This document shows, one piece after another, positions 46,232 through 55,078 of a stretch of 64,000 bases of DNA (the stretch's first letter is position 1; each line of letters starts with the position of its first letter). Source of the stretch: Paenibacillus oceani. Its GTDB lineage: Bacteria; Bacillota; Bacilli; Paenibacillales; NBRC-103111. The stretch is from the NCBI RefSeq assembly GCF_014705615.1, contig NZ_JACXJA010000021.1, positions 62,001-126,000 on the forward strand, read 5' to 3'. The notes beneath the pieces are model-generated. The model did not search any database. It saw nothing but the letters and a program-made list of their open reading frames with translations, and was not told the DNA's origin. A program made the translations under genes and the position numbers.

Positions 46232-47191
46232 ATGTCTGATATCGCGATTCAAGATATGGCCGCAAGCTTAAAGGGCCGGGATTTTCTCGGGCTCGTTGAT
46301 TATACACCGGAAGAAATTCGTTATCTGCTCGACTTGGCAATCGATTTGAAGAAAAAGCAGAAATCCGGTCAGCCGTTCCAGCCGCTCAAAGGCAAAACGC
46401 TCGGCATGATATTCGAGAAATCGTCCACCCGGACGCGCGTATCGTTTGAAGTGGGGATGTATCAACTGGGCGGTCACGCTTTGTTCCTGAGCAAAAACGA
46501 TCTCCAGCTGGGCCGCGGCGAAACGATATGGGATACGGCGCAAACGATGTCCCGCTACCTCGACGGCATTATGATCCGGACGTATGCTCACCGTACCGTC
46601 ATCGACTTGGCGCGGGGCGCTACCGTGCCGGTCATCAACGGGTTGACCGACCGCTCCCACCCTTGCCAGGCGCTGGCCGACTACCAGACGGTTCTGGAGA
46701 GAAAGGGCAAGCTGCAAGGACTCAAAATCGCATATATCGGCGACGGCAACAATATGGTACACTCCTTAATGATGGGCGCTGCCAAGCTGGGCATGCATAT
46801 GGCGGTCGCTTCGCCGGAAGGTTACGATCCCGATCCGGAAGTTGTCAAGAACTCCCGTGAAAATGCGGCGTTAACCGGCGGTTCGCTCCTGCTGACCCGC
46901 GACACGAGAGAAGCGATCGAGAACGCGGATGTCGTCTATACCGACGTATGGGCGAGCATGGGCTTCGAATCCGAGCAGGCGGCCCGAGAGATTGCGTTTA
47001 AGAACTATCAGGTCAATGAAGAGATGACCAGCTACGCGAAGAAAGACTACCTGTTCATGCACTGCCTGCCGGCTCACCGCGGCGAGGAAGTAAGCGAAGG
47101 CGTTATCGACGGGCCGAATTCGATCATTTTCGATCAGGCGGAGAATCGTCTGCATGCGCAAAAAGCGGTTATGGCCGCATTAATGTCCTAA
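46232..47191 (+). CDS. argF: Ornithine carbamoyltransferase
   Basis: A 319-residue enzyme of the sixth step, making citrulline from ornithine and carbamoyl phosphate. Motifs: FEKSSTRTRVSFEVGM (STRTR carbamoyl-phosphate loop), HPCQALADYQT and the ornithine-binding FMHCLPAHRGEEV. Length and start are normal; the ATG follows AAAGGAGGAGC. No carbamoyl phosphate synthase gene (carAB) lies in the cluster. Confidence 0.97.
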   Translation: MSDIAIQDMAASLKGRDFLGLVDYTPEEIRYLLDLAIDLKKKQKSGQPFQPLKGKTLGMIFEKSSTRTRVSFEVGMYQLGGHALFLSKNDLQLGRGETIWDTAQTMSRYLDGIMIRTYAHRTVIDLARGATVPVINGLTDRSHPCQALADYQTVLERKGKLQGLKIAYIGDGNNMVHSLMMGAAKLGMHMAVASPEGYDPDPEVVKNSRENAALTGGSLLLTRDTREAIENADVVYTDVWASMGFESEQAAREIAFKNYQVNEEMTSYAKKDYLFMHCLPAHRGEEVSEGVIDGPNSIIFDQAENRLHAQKAVMAALMS

Positions 47192-47209
47192 TGGTGACGT
47201 TGTAATTTT

Positions 47210-47251
47210 AGCCCGGCCGCGCAGACTGTATCGGGTCTGTACCGCCGGGCT
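47210..47251 (+). other. Stem-loop between argF and argG
   Basis: AGCCCGGC (47210-47217) pairs with GCCGGGCT (47244-47251). Inside, CAGAC pairs with GTCTG. There is no T tract, so it is more likely a processing or stability element than a terminator. Confidence 0.5.
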
Positions 47252-47294
47252 CCCATAATCCGATGGATTCGTTTAGAGAGGGAGATCAGATCAC

Positions 47295-48536
47295 ATGGCG
47301 AAACAAAAAATCGTACTGGCGTACTCCGGCGGGCTGGATACATCCGTCATTTTGACATGGCTGAAAGAAACGTACGACGCGGAGATCATCGCATTCACCG
47401 CCGACATCGGACAAAAGGACGAGCTGGACGGACTCGAGGAAAAAGCGCTGCGCACCGGCGCCACGAAAGCGTACATCGACGATCTGCGCGACGAATTCGC
47501 GAGCGATTTTATTTACCCGATGTTCCAGGCCGGGGCGCTTTATGAAGGACAATATTTGCTCGGGACAAGCATCGCCCGCCCGCTGATCGCCAAGCGCATG
47601 GTCGAGATTGCACGCGCGGAAGGCGCAACGGCCATCGCCCACGGCGCTACCGGCAAAGGCAACGACCAGGTCCGCTTCGAGCTGACCGCAGCCGCACTCG
47701 CTCCGGAGCTGGAAGTGATCGCACCTTGGCGGATCGAAGAATTCCGCGAGCAGTTCCCGGGCCGCGCCGAGATGATCGCGTATGCGGAGAAGCATGGCAT
47801 TCCGGTTACCGCTTCGGCAGCCAAGCCTTATTCGACGGACCGCAACCTGCTGCATATCAGCTTCGAGAGCGGCATGCTCGAAGATCCTTGGTTCGACGCT
47901 GCGGCGGACTCCAACCGCGATATGTACGTACTGAGCCGTTCGCCGGAAGAAGCTCCGGATGAAGCGGAATACGTAGAGCTGGAGTTCGAGCAGGGCGATT
48001 GCGTAGCCATTAACGGCCAACGGATGAACGCGCTCGAAGTGATGGAGACGCTCAACGAGCTCGGCGGCAAGCACGGCATCGGCCGCGTCGATATGGTCGA
48101 GAACCGTTTCGTCGGCATGAAGAGCCGCGGTGTGTACGAGACTCCGGGCGGAACGATCCTGTTCGTGGCTCACCGGAAGATGGAGTCGCTGACGATGGAC
48201 CGCGATGTTATGCATTTGCGCGATTCGCTGATTCCGAAATATGCGACGCTCGTATACAACGGCTTCTGGTTCGCGCCGGAGCGTCTCGCGATTCAGGCGC
48301 TCGTGGCGGAAAGCCAGAAAAACGTAACCGGAACGGTTCGTCTGAAGCTGTACAAGGGCAACGTGATGGGCGCAGGCGTCAAAAGCCCGGTCAGCCTGTA
48401 CAACCCGGACATCGCTACCATGGAAGCGGACCCGTCCAAAGCGTACAACCAAGGAGACGCTACCGGCTTTATCCGCCTGAACGCGCTTCGCCTGCGCGTA
48501 GCTTCCGGCGTGGAGCAAAACGCGAAGAACAAATAA
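47295..48536 (+). CDS. argG: Argininosuccinate synthase
   Basis: A 413-residue ATP-dependent ligase of citrulline and aspartate. The N-type ATP pyrophosphatase loop [21 protein letters not shown] opens the protein. [14 protein letters not shown] and SYE/RCPT-region equivalents ([23 protein letters not shown]) follow. Normal length. Start follows GGGAGATCAG. It lies 103 bases after argF, with a stem-loop between. Confidence 0.97.
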   Translation: MAKQKIVLAYSGGLDTSVILTWLKETYDAEIIAFTADIGQKDELDGLEEKALRTGATKAYIDDLRDEFASDFIYPMFQAGALYEGQYLLGTSIARPLIAKRMVEIARAEGATAIAHGATGKGNDQVRFELTAAALAPELEVIAPWRIEEFREQFPGRAEMIAYAEKHGIPVTASAAKPYSTDRNLLHISFESGMLEDPWFDAAADSNRDMYVLSRSPEEAPDEAEYVELEFEQGDCVAINGQRMNALEVMETLNELGGKHGIGRVDMVENRFVGMKSRGVYETPGGTILFVAHRKMESLTMDRDVMHLRDSLIPKYATLVYNGFWFAPERLAIQALVAESQKNVTGTVRLKLYKGNVMGAGVKSPVSLYNPDIATMEADPSKAYNQGDATGFIRLNALRLRVASGVEQNAKNK

Positions 48537-48558
48537 CTTTTGCGAAATTGGAAAAAAA

Positions 48559-48622
48559 GGGCAAGGAGGCGTTCCGGCAAGCCCCGCTGCATGCAGGCGG
48601 GCAAGTTCGGAGCGATCCTTGC
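48559..48622 (+). other. Long nested stem-loop between argG and argH
   Basis: GGCAAGG (48559-48565) pairs with CCTTGCC (48616-48622). Inside, GCGTTCCG can pair with CGGAGCG (one bulge), and GCCCCGC with GGCGGGC around a TGCATGCA loop. TTTCG follows. It could act as a partial terminator or an mRNA end-protecting structure within the operon. Confidence 0.5.
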
Positions 48623-48670
48623 CTTTCGAGCGCATAGACGAGGGTGTACCTTGAGGAGGGAATATACAGC

Positions 48671-50089
48671 GTGTCGAAGCTTTGGGGTGGACGGTTTACG
48701 AAAAAGACGGACCAGCTGGTCGAGGAATATACGGCGTCGATTATGTTCGACAAGGAGTTGGCCGAGGAGGACGTTCAAGGCAGCCTGGCGCACGTGACGA
48801 TGCTGGGGAAATGCGGGATTTTGCCTGCAGACGATGTGGAGAAAATTCAGGACGGTCTGCTGAAGGTGCTTCAAATGATCCGTCGCGGAGAAGTCGAGTT
48901 TTCGGTATCCGACGAAGATATTCATATGAATATCGAGAAAACGCTGATCGAGGAAATCGGCCCTGTCGGCGGCAAGCTTCATACGGGGCGCAGCCGCAAC
49001 GACCAGGTGGCGACCGATATGCACTTGTACTTGCGCAAGCGCGTCGTCGAATTTGTCGGCATGCTCGTGAAGCTGCAGGAAGCGCTGATCGGACAAGCGA
49101 AAGCGAATCTCGATACGATCGTGCCGGGGTATACGCATCTGCAGCGGGCTCAGCCGATCTTGTTCGCTCACCATATGATGGCATACGTGTCGATGTTCGA
49201 CCGCGATATCGAGCGTCTGCGCGACAGCTACAAGCGCATTAATGCTCTGCCGCTGGGAGCCGGCGCGCTGGCCGGGACGACGTTCCCGATCGACCGCCAC
49301 TTCGTGGCCGAGCAGCTTGGCTTCGAACGCGTCTATGAGAACAGTCTCGATGCGGTCAGCGACCGCGATTTTATCGTCGAGTTTCTGGCGAATGCTTCGC
49401 TTATCATGGCGCATCTGTCGCGGCTGTGCGAAGAGCTCGTCCTCTGGTCGAGCACCGAATTCCAGTTCGTCGAGCTGGATGACGCGTTCTGCACCGGCAG
49501 CAGCATTATGCCGCAGAAGAAAAATCCGGACGTCGCCGAGCTGGTGCGCGGCAAAACCGGCCGTGTCTACGGCAACCTGGTCGGCATGCTGACCGTCCTG
49601 AAGGCTCTTCCGCTTGCTTACAATAAAGATATGCAGGAAGACAAGGAAGGCATGTTCGATACGGTACGGACGCTCCAAGGAGCGCTGCAGCTGTTTGCGC
49701 CGATGATCGTGACGATGAAAGTGAACCGCGACCGGATGCGTCAAGCGGTGAACCAGGATTTCTCCAACGCCACCGATATCGCCGACTATCTGGTCGGCAA
49801 GGGCTTGCCTTTTCGTCAAGCTCACGAAGTGATCGGCAAGACGGTGCTGTACTGCATCCAAAATAAGAAGTATTTGCTCGACTTGTCGCTGCAGGAATTT
49901 CTGCAATTTTCGGAGCTGTTCGACGACAAAATCTACCAGGTGCTCCAGCCGGAGCAAGTGGTCAACGCCCGCAACGTCTACGGGGGGACGGCTACCGTTC
50001 AAGTATCCGCCGCGATCGGCCGCGCCGAGCAGGCGCTTGCCGCGAGCGAAGCCTGGTTTGAGGAATATATGGAGAAGAGCAGCAAGTAA
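48671..50089 (+). CDS. argH: Argininosuccinate lyase
   Basis: A 472-residue fumarase-superfamily enzyme, the last step to arginine. Conserved regions: [57 protein letters not shown] and the catalytic Ser loop [20 protein letters not shown]. The GTG at 48671 is chosen because GAGGAGGG sits 10 bases upstream and the protein then begins MSKLWGGRF as usual; the GTG at 48644 has no site. Followed by the operon terminator. Confidence 0.97.
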   Translation: MSKLWGGRFTKKTDQLVEEYTASIMFDKELAEEDVQGSLAHVTMLGKCGILPADDVEKIQDGLLKVLQMIRRGEVEFSVSDEDIHMNIEKTLIEEIGPVGGKLHTGRSRNDQVATDMHLYLRKRVVEFVGMLVKLQEALIGQAKANLDTIVPGYTHLQRAQPILFAHHMMAYVSMFDRDIERLRDSYKRINALPLGAGALAGTTFPIDRHFVAEQLGFERVYENSLDAVSDRDFIVEFLANASLIMAHLSRLCEELVLWSSTEFQFVELDDAFCTGSSIMPQKKNPDVAELVRGKTGRVYGNLVGMLTVLKALPLAYNKDMQEDKEGMFDTVRTLQGALQLFAPMIVTMKVNRDRMRQAVNQDFSNATDIADYLVGKGLPFRQAHEVIGKTVLYCIQNKKYLLDLSLQEFLQFSELFDDKIYQVLQPEQVVNARNVYGGTATVQVSAAIGRAEQALAASEAWFEEYMEKSSK

Positions 50090-50157
50090 GAGCGGAGGGG
50101 AAGTCCTCACGCTAATCGTCCATGCTGCTATCGCATGGCTCACATGCTCAAGCACGC

Positions 50158-50192
50158 GAAAACCCTCCCGCCATCGGCGGGAGGGTTTCTTT
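50158..50192 (+). terminator. arg operon terminator, probably bidirectional
   Basis: AAACCCTCCCGCC (50160-50172), loop ATC, GGCGGGAGGGTTT (50176-50188), then CTTT. On the opposite strand it is followed by TTTTCG, so it can also end the convergent DUF4097 gene. Confidence 0.9.
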
Positions 50193-50233
50193 ATGACGAT
50201 CAGGGACAACCTGCTCACAGCGTGTCTCCGTTC

Positions 50234-51124
50234 TCACTTCGCTTCGATCTTAATCGAGCCAAACTCCGATCTTGCCTTCAGCAAGGGGCCGCCCGAACCG
50301 ACGCTGCCGTCCAGTGTATTGTTTGTTTTGGTACGGGTCTGCAGATCCGGCAGATCGGCGCTTATGCCGCCCAACTCGTTTTTCAGATCGAGGCGAATCG
50401 GCGCGGAGCGCGGTACTTTTACATTCAGGCTGCCTGCTTCCGTGGACAGTTCCATCGACTCCGCCAGTTTGTCAAACGACAAATCGACGCTGCCGAATTC
50501 CGTCTCCACCTGTACCGAATCGGAAGGTTCCAGCCGCTTTGCTTCAATACGTCCCACTTCGGAGGATAATTCCAGCTTGGAGCCCTGGAAGGCGTCCAGC
50601 GAAATGTTGCCTACACTCGTTTCCAGCCGTAGCCGTTCGGCGCGAACCACACTCCCTGCGTCGATATGACCGACATCGGTGTCCAATTCTACGAGCTTGA
50701 AGTTTTTGTCGGGAAGGGCTACTTCTACCTGCAGCTTGGTCAGAGAGCCGTCCATCAGGTTCAGGAGCTCGAACAAGTTAAATTGAATCCATTTATTTCG
50801 CTTTTGCAGCTCGACTTCCGCCGTTAAAGTTCCGTTTGCCGCATTCAGTTGAATATCCGCGTTATTGCCCGGCCGGTCCGACATCGGGCCGGTCAGCCTC
50901 AAGTGAATATCCGAGTCGCTGCTCCGGACGAATTTGATATTCGGATAGTCCGAATGAATCGCGATCCGTTCTATATCCTGCGCGGACACTTTTTTCTCCA
51001 CGTCGATTTGCTCCGTTTTGCCGCGAAATCCGTCCGCCGCCGAGTACACGATGATCGAGCCGGCCAGACCGCCGCCGAGACAGATCAGCCCGAGAGCAAA
51101 CAATGATTTACGAATCCAGCCCAT
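50234..51124 (-). CDS. DUF4097 family membrane-anchored beta-helix protein
   Basis: A 296-residue protein. The ATG at 51124 follows GAGGGGGTATTAAG. It has one N-terminal membrane segment (KSLFALGLICLGGGLAGSIIVYSA), then a repetitive outside domain with short periodic strands (LELSSEVGRIEAKRL, VQVETEFGSVDLSF, MELSTEAGSLNVKV). This is the adhesin-like DUF4097 fold. The start is one base after the stop of the DUF1700 gene, so the pair is an operon and translationally coupled. DUF1700-DUF4097 pairs are often linked to envelope stress responses and a PadR-type regulator; no regulator gene is present here. Function unknown. Confidence 0.85.
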   Translation of the reverse strand: MGWIRKSLFALGLICLGGGLAGSIIVYSAADGFRGKTEQIDVEKKVSAQDIERIAIHSDYPNIKFVRSSDSDIHLRLTGPMSDRPGNNADIQLNAANGTLTAEVELQKRNKWIQFNLFELLNLMDGSLTKLQVEVALPDKNFKLVELDTDVGHIDAGSVVRAERLRLETSVGNISLDAFQGSKLELSSEVGRIEAKRLEPSDSVQVETEFGSVDLSFDKLAESMELSTEAGSLNVKVPRSAPIRLDLKNELGGISADLPDLQTRTKTNNTLDGSVGSGGPLLKARSEFGSIKIEAK

Positions 51125-51125
51125 C

Positions 51126-51656
51126 TTAATACCCCCTCGCGGCTTTGACATTCAGGCCGATATACTTTTTGATCAGCAGCATAAATTTCGGTCCAACGTA
51201 AGAGACGCCCACCGTCAGGATCAGTCCGAGCCCAAACAGCGCCGTGCAGGAGAAGATGACGAACAGCATCTCCAGCAAACTGTCCGGAATCCCGTTGGCA
51301 AAATAATAAACTAACGGGGAGGTCAGCAAAATGATTCCCGCCAGCCCTAAGCTGAACAGTACCGCGCAGACGGCGATGAAGGGACCTAACACGAAGATGA
51401 GATTAAACAGGATCAGGGCGAAGCCTCCCAGAATAAGCCGCAGCGAAGAATCGCTTTTTTTGGAGCCGGGAGCAGCCGGGGCCGCCGCTCCGCTGCCCTG
51501 ATATAAAATCCGGTGCACGACTTGCTCCTCCGTCTCCCCGCTTGCCAAAGCGTGGTGAAACAGGTCCTCGTACCGCTGTATGATTTGCGTCCGGTCCGGT
51601 TCCGGCACGCCGCGCAGCTTTTGATCGAGCATATCGAAAAATTCCGCTTTCGTCAT
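51126..51656 (-). CDS. DUF1700 family membrane protein
   Basis: A 176-residue protein. The N-terminal soluble part MTKAEFFDMLDQKLRGVPEPDRTQIIQRYEDLFHHALASGETEEQVV is the DUF1700/HAAS helical domain. Three membrane segments follow: LILGGFALILFNLIFVLGPFIAVCAVLFSLGLAGIILL (two in close succession) and LLEMLFVIFSCTALFGLGLILTVGVS. The ATG at 51656 is chosen over earlier in-frame starts because it gives the family's standard beginning and follows TAGGGTG. Operon with the DUF4097 gene. Confidence 0.85.
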   Translation of the reverse strand: MTKAEFFDMLDQKLRGVPEPDRTQIIQRYEDLFHHALASGETEEQVVHRILYQGSGAAAPAAPGSKKSDSSLRLILGGFALILFNLIFVLGPFIAVCAVLFSLGLAGIILLTSPLVYYFANGIPDSLLEMLFVIFSCTALFGLGLILTVGVSYVGPKFMLLIKKYIGLNVKAARGY

Positions 51657-51775
51657 CGCTTGCATCACCCTACCGATTCGTTTATTTTCTACACGATTAC
51701 TATACACATTATCGGTCATAGTCACATAGTCCCGATCGTCATATGACTGTCACGTTTCGCGTCTGTTTCCGTGCA

Positions 51776-51821
51776 CAAAAAAAGAAGTCAGCGTCCCTTG
51801 GGAAATACGGGACCGCTGACT
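51776..51821 (-). terminator. Terminator of the vanW-like gene
   Basis: On the minus strand GTCAGCGGTCCCG and GGGACGCTGAC form the stem, followed by TTCTTTTTTT. The hairpin includes the last codons and stop of the gene. Confidence 0.8.
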
Positions 51822-53257
51822 CCGTCTTCGACGATCGGCTTGCCGCCTCCGGGCGGGCCGTTTTTCTCCTCCGGCCTGGCTTCGCCGTTATTGATCGCCA
51901 CGAGCGTCGTTTGGGGCTGATACGTATCTTTGGACAGTTTTTCTCTACCGGTCTCGGCGCCGTTTTCTTTGCGAATCCGGTAGGTTTCCACAACGAATCC
52001 CGGCTTGCCCTGCTGGAGCAAGGTCTGACCGCCGAGCGGCAATGTTGGATTATGGACGTATTGAACCGGGGGCTCCAGCGTCTGAATGACATGGGATTCG
52101 ACATCGTACGTCACATTTTCCGGCAGCCGCCCGAACAGTTTTACTGTTACCCGGGATTCGTCCGTTTCGGTGCGGATGAGCAAATATTGATCGCTGCTGT
52201 TGGTGAATACGAAGTTGATATAACCGCTTGCAAATGTGGCGTCCAGACCGAGCGGCGCGTAGCTGATCGGCAGCGTATGATTGCGCCGTTCGTTCACTTT
52301 CAGGCCGGCTCGCAGAACGGCGTTATACAGCGTCGTCGACACTTGGCAGATGCCCCCGCCGATTCCCGGTACCAGCTTTCCGTTGTAGATGACCGGGGCT
52401 TCCTGGAAGCCGTGTGTTTTCTCCGTCTCACGGATAATAGCGCCGTAGTCGAATTGTTCGCCGGGAGCGAGCAGCTTATCGTGAATCGTTCCTGCCGTGA
52501 CTCGGATATTATGGTTCCGGCCTGCGGCGCTTCCGGGAGAGGTCGTCGAATACTCGGCGATCTTCCGGTCGATGCCTTGCGCCTGGAGCCGATCCAAGGT
52601 CATCTCCGGAACGGCTTCCTTCATCGGCAGGACGACGAATGGCGGCGGATCGGCGTTCCCCTCTTCTGTAAGCGCGCGATCGTTGAACCGCGAATAGGCG
52701 AGATCGGTCAGACGCTTGACCAGCTCCGGTACGTCAACGGCTGCGGCACGCTGCTCCGGAACGTATTCCACACGGTCGTCCGCCGTAATGCGGCGAACTG
52801 CGTTTCTGGTGACCGGGTTCATGGGAGCGGGCCATACTTTGGATAAAGCTTCGCGCAAGGCCGTTTCCGACAATTCGAGATGAACCGGAAGGACGCTGCC
52901 GCGCATCTGCCATCTCCGCTTGATCGTTTCGAGCCGGCTCCCTCCGAACCAATAGTCGGCCCATTTCGACAGCTCTTCCTCCCGGACCGACAAGCCCAGC
53001 TGTCCCCAATTGAAGGGATGGCTTCCCTCCGGATTTTCCCCGGGCCCAAGCCGTACGGTCTCCCCGTACAAGTTAGCAAGCCGGCTCTGCAGCTCGAGCC
53101 GGAATTGCCGCTCCGGCATACCGCCGATCGGTAAGTCTCCCAGACGGACACCCGGAGGAACGACACGCTGTCCCGAATACCACCAGAACGCTATCCATAA
53201 CGCAACCATGCACGCGACGGCGGCCAGCAGCAGCGAGTTCATCGTACGTCGTTTCAT
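51788..53257 (-). CDS. VanW family protein with G5 domain
   Basis: A 489-residue membrane-anchored protein. The ATG at 53257 follows CGAGGAGCG and starts MKRRTMNSLLLAAVACMVALWIAFWWYSG, one N-terminal membrane helix. Residues of about 35-240 include the peptidoglycan-binding-like YoaR region (GVRLGDLPIGGMPERQFRLEL). The VanW core follows: LLAPGEQFDYGAIIRETEKTHGFQEAPVIYNGKLVPGIGGGICQVSTTLYNAVLRAGL. A G5-like domain (about 390-460) and a Pro/Gly tail end it. VanW proteins accompany some vancomycin clusters, but in spore formers are widespread envelope proteins of unknown function. It is divergent from ftsE. Confidence 0.92.
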   Translation of the reverse strand: MKRRTMNSLLLAAVACMVALWIAFWWYSGQRVVPPGVRLGDLPIGGMPERQFRLELQSRLANLYGETVRLGPGENPEGSHPFNWGQLGLSVREEELSKWADYWFGGSRLETIKRRWQMRGSVLPVHLELSETALREALSKVWPAPMNPVTRNAVRRITADDRVEYVPEQRAAAVDVPELVKRLTDLAYSRFNDRALTEEGNADPPPFVVLPMKEAVPEMTLDRLQAQGIDRKIAEYSTTSPGSAAGRNHNIRVTAGTIHDKLLAPGEQFDYGAIIRETEKTHGFQEAPVIYNGKLVPGIGGGICQVSTTLYNAVLRAGLKVNERRNHTLPISYAPLGLDATFASGYINFVFTNSSDQYLLIRTETDESRVTVKLFGRLPENVTYDVESHVIQTLEPPVQYVHNPTLPLGGQTLLQQGKPGFVVETYRIRKENGAETGREKLSKDTYQPQTTLVAINNGEARPEEKNGPPGGGKPIVEDGVSGPVFPKGR

Positions 53258-53340
53258 AGCAACGCTCCTCGATTTAAAGGGGTACAACCTATGTATATGC
53301 GGGGGGCGCAGGGTATTACGACTAGCAAAAAAAGCGGCGA

Positions 53341-53368
53341 TTGCCGGGCTAATCTGAAAGAATATGTA
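53341..53368 (+). promoter_or_regulatory. Weak promoter candidate for ftsEX
   Basis: TTGCCG (53341-53346), 16-bp spacer, TATGTA (53363-53368). A downstream TTAACTATTAA palindrome lies between it and the GTG start. Confidence 0.3.
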
Positions 53369-53446
53369 GAAAGACAAAGTTTTCTAGAGGATTTCGGGAC
53401 CAGGTGTCGAACTCTTACATGTTAACTATTAACAGGATGTGATCGT

Positions 53447-54133
53447 GTGATCGAAATGCAAGATGTATGGAAGACGTATCCAGACGGAACCCATGCATTG
53501 AAAGGCATCAATGTGAAAATCGACGCCCACGAATTTGTATATGTGGTAGGCCCGTCCGGTGCGGGAAAATCCACGTTCATGAAATTGATATATCGCGAGG
53601 AGAGGCCGACCAAAGGCCAGATCTTCGTAAACGGTTTTAATCTAGAAAAGCTGCGCCAGCGCAAAATTCCTTATGTCCGGCGCAACATCGGAGTCATTTT
53701 TCAGGATTTTAAGCTGCTGCCGAAGATGACGGTGTATGAAAATGTCGCATTCGCGATGGAGGTCATTGAGGCGCCCAAGAAGCTGATCAAGAAGCGGACG
53801 ATGGAAGTGCTGGAGCTGGTCAGGCTGAAGGACAAGGTCGGATCGCTGCCAAGCCAGCTGTCCGGAGGCGAGCAGCAGCGCGTGGCGATCGCCCGCGCCA
53901 TCGTGAATAATCCGGCCGTCATTATCGCAGACGAACCGACCGGTAATTTGGACCCCGATACATCTTGGGGCATTATGAAGCTTCTCGAGGAGATTAATTT
54001 CCGGGGCGCTACGATCGTCATGGCAACGCACAACAAAGAAATCGTCAACACGATGCGCCAGCGCGTCATCGCCATCGAGAAGGGGAATATTGCCCGCGAC
54101 GAGCTGAGAGGGGATTACGGCTATGAGGATTAG
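53447..54133 (+). CDS. ftsE: Cell division ATP-binding protein FtsE
   Basis: A 228-residue ABC ATPase. Walker [11 protein letters not shown]-loop VIFQDFKLL, signature [15 protein letters not shown], Walker [13 protein letters not shown] and H-loop ATHNKEIV are all intact. With FtsX it powers activation of a cell-wall hydrolase rather than transport. The GTG start follows AGGATGTGAT. Overlaps ftsX by 11 bases. Confidence 0.97.
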   Translation: MIEMQDVWKTYPDGTHALKGINVKIDAHEFVYVVGPSGAGKSTFMKLIYREERPTKGQIFVNGFNLEKLRQRKIPYVRRNIGVIFQDFKLLPKMTVYENVAFAMEVIEAPKKLIKKRTMEVLELVRLKDKVGSLPSQLSGGEQQRVAIARAIVNNPAVIIADEPTGNLDPDTSWGIMKLLEEINFRGATIVMATHNKEIVNTMRQRVIAIEKGNIARDELRGDYGYED

Positions 54134-55040
54134 CACCTTCGGTCGGCACATCCGGGAGGGCGCTAAAAATGTTGTCCGCAACGGCTGGATGACGTTCGCC
54201 TCGATCAGCGCGATATCGATATCTTTATTTGTACTTGGCATCTTTCTTGTCTTGGCGCTTAACGTCAACAACTTGGCCGATCAGATCGAAAGTCAGGTCG
54301 AAATCCGCGTGTATCTCGAAGTGAATACGTCCGAGCAGCAGAAAAACGCCGTACAGCGGGATATCGCCTCCCTCGCCGCCGTCAAAAAGGTTACTTACGT
54401 ATCCAAGGAGGAAGGGCTCGAGCTGCTGCGGGACAAGATGGGCGCGGAGGGCAAGGAGCTTTTGGAAGGCTTCGACGGGGAGAACAACCCGCTGAACGAT
54501 TCGTTTACGATTGAAGTGAGCGATCCGCCGCTGGTCGGACAAGTGGCCGAACAGATCAAGGCGCTCGACGCACAGAACAACCCTCCGCTTATTTACAAAA
54601 TCAACTACGGCAAAGGCACCGTCGACACGTTATTCAAAATTACCGACATCGTCCGCAACGTAGGTCTTGTGTTCGTTCTGCTTCTCGCGTTTACCGCAAT
54701 GTTTCTTATCTCGAATACGATCAAGATTACGATTGTCGCACGCAGGCGGGAGATCGGCATCATGAAGCTGGTCGGAGCGACGAACAGCTTTATCCGCTGG
54801 CCTTTTTTCATAGAAGGCGCTCTGCTCGGCATCATCGGATCGGCGATCCCTGTAGGCGTTCTGCTGTGGGGATACGCGGAGCTTCTCACGTATACGAAAG
54901 TACAGCTCGGACTGATGCTGATCACACTGATCCCGGTTCACGAGCTTATTCTGATCATTCCCGCACTGCTGCTGGGTATCGGCGTGATGATCGGCATATG
55001 GGGCAGTATTTTGTCCGTTCGCAAGTTTTTGAGAGTGTAA
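54123..55040 (+). CDS. ftsX: Cell division protein FtsX
   Basis: A 305-residue membrane partner of FtsE with four helices: one near residue 35 (FASISAISISLFVLGIFLVLAL) and three near the C-terminus (VGLVFVLLLAFTAMFLISNTI, FIEGALLGIIGSAIPVGVLLWG, ILIIPALLLGIGVMIGI). The outside loop between helices 1 and 2 (about 60-170) contacts the hydrolase. The cytosolic ARRREIGIMKLVGATNSFI coupling segment binds FtsE. Confidence 0.97.
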   Translation: MRISTFGRHIREGAKNVVRNGWMTFASISAISISLFVLGIFLVLALNVNNLADQIESQVEIRVYLEVNTSEQQKNAVQRDIASLAAVKKVTYVSKEEGLELLRDKMGAEGKELLEGFDGENNPLNDSFTIEVSDPPLVGQVAEQIKALDAQNNPPLIYKINYGKGTVDTLFKITDIVRNVGLVFVLLLAFTAMFLISNTIKITIVARRREIGIMKLVGATNSFIRWPFFIEGALLGIIGSAIPVGVLLWGYAELLTYTKVQLGLMLITLIPVHELILIIPALLLGIGVMIGIWGSILSVRKFLRV

Positions 55041-55078
55041 CAATCGGTCGGCCCAGACGCCAAGGAGGAATTCCTGTC

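Noticed and set aside
44597-46252. 551-codon minus-strand frame opposite argB and argD
   Set aside because: It is antisense to two certain genes and its composition is that of a shadow.
48540-48670. T-box leader before argH
   Set aside because: GGGTGTACC resembles part of the T-box core, but the full core and specifier stem are missing.
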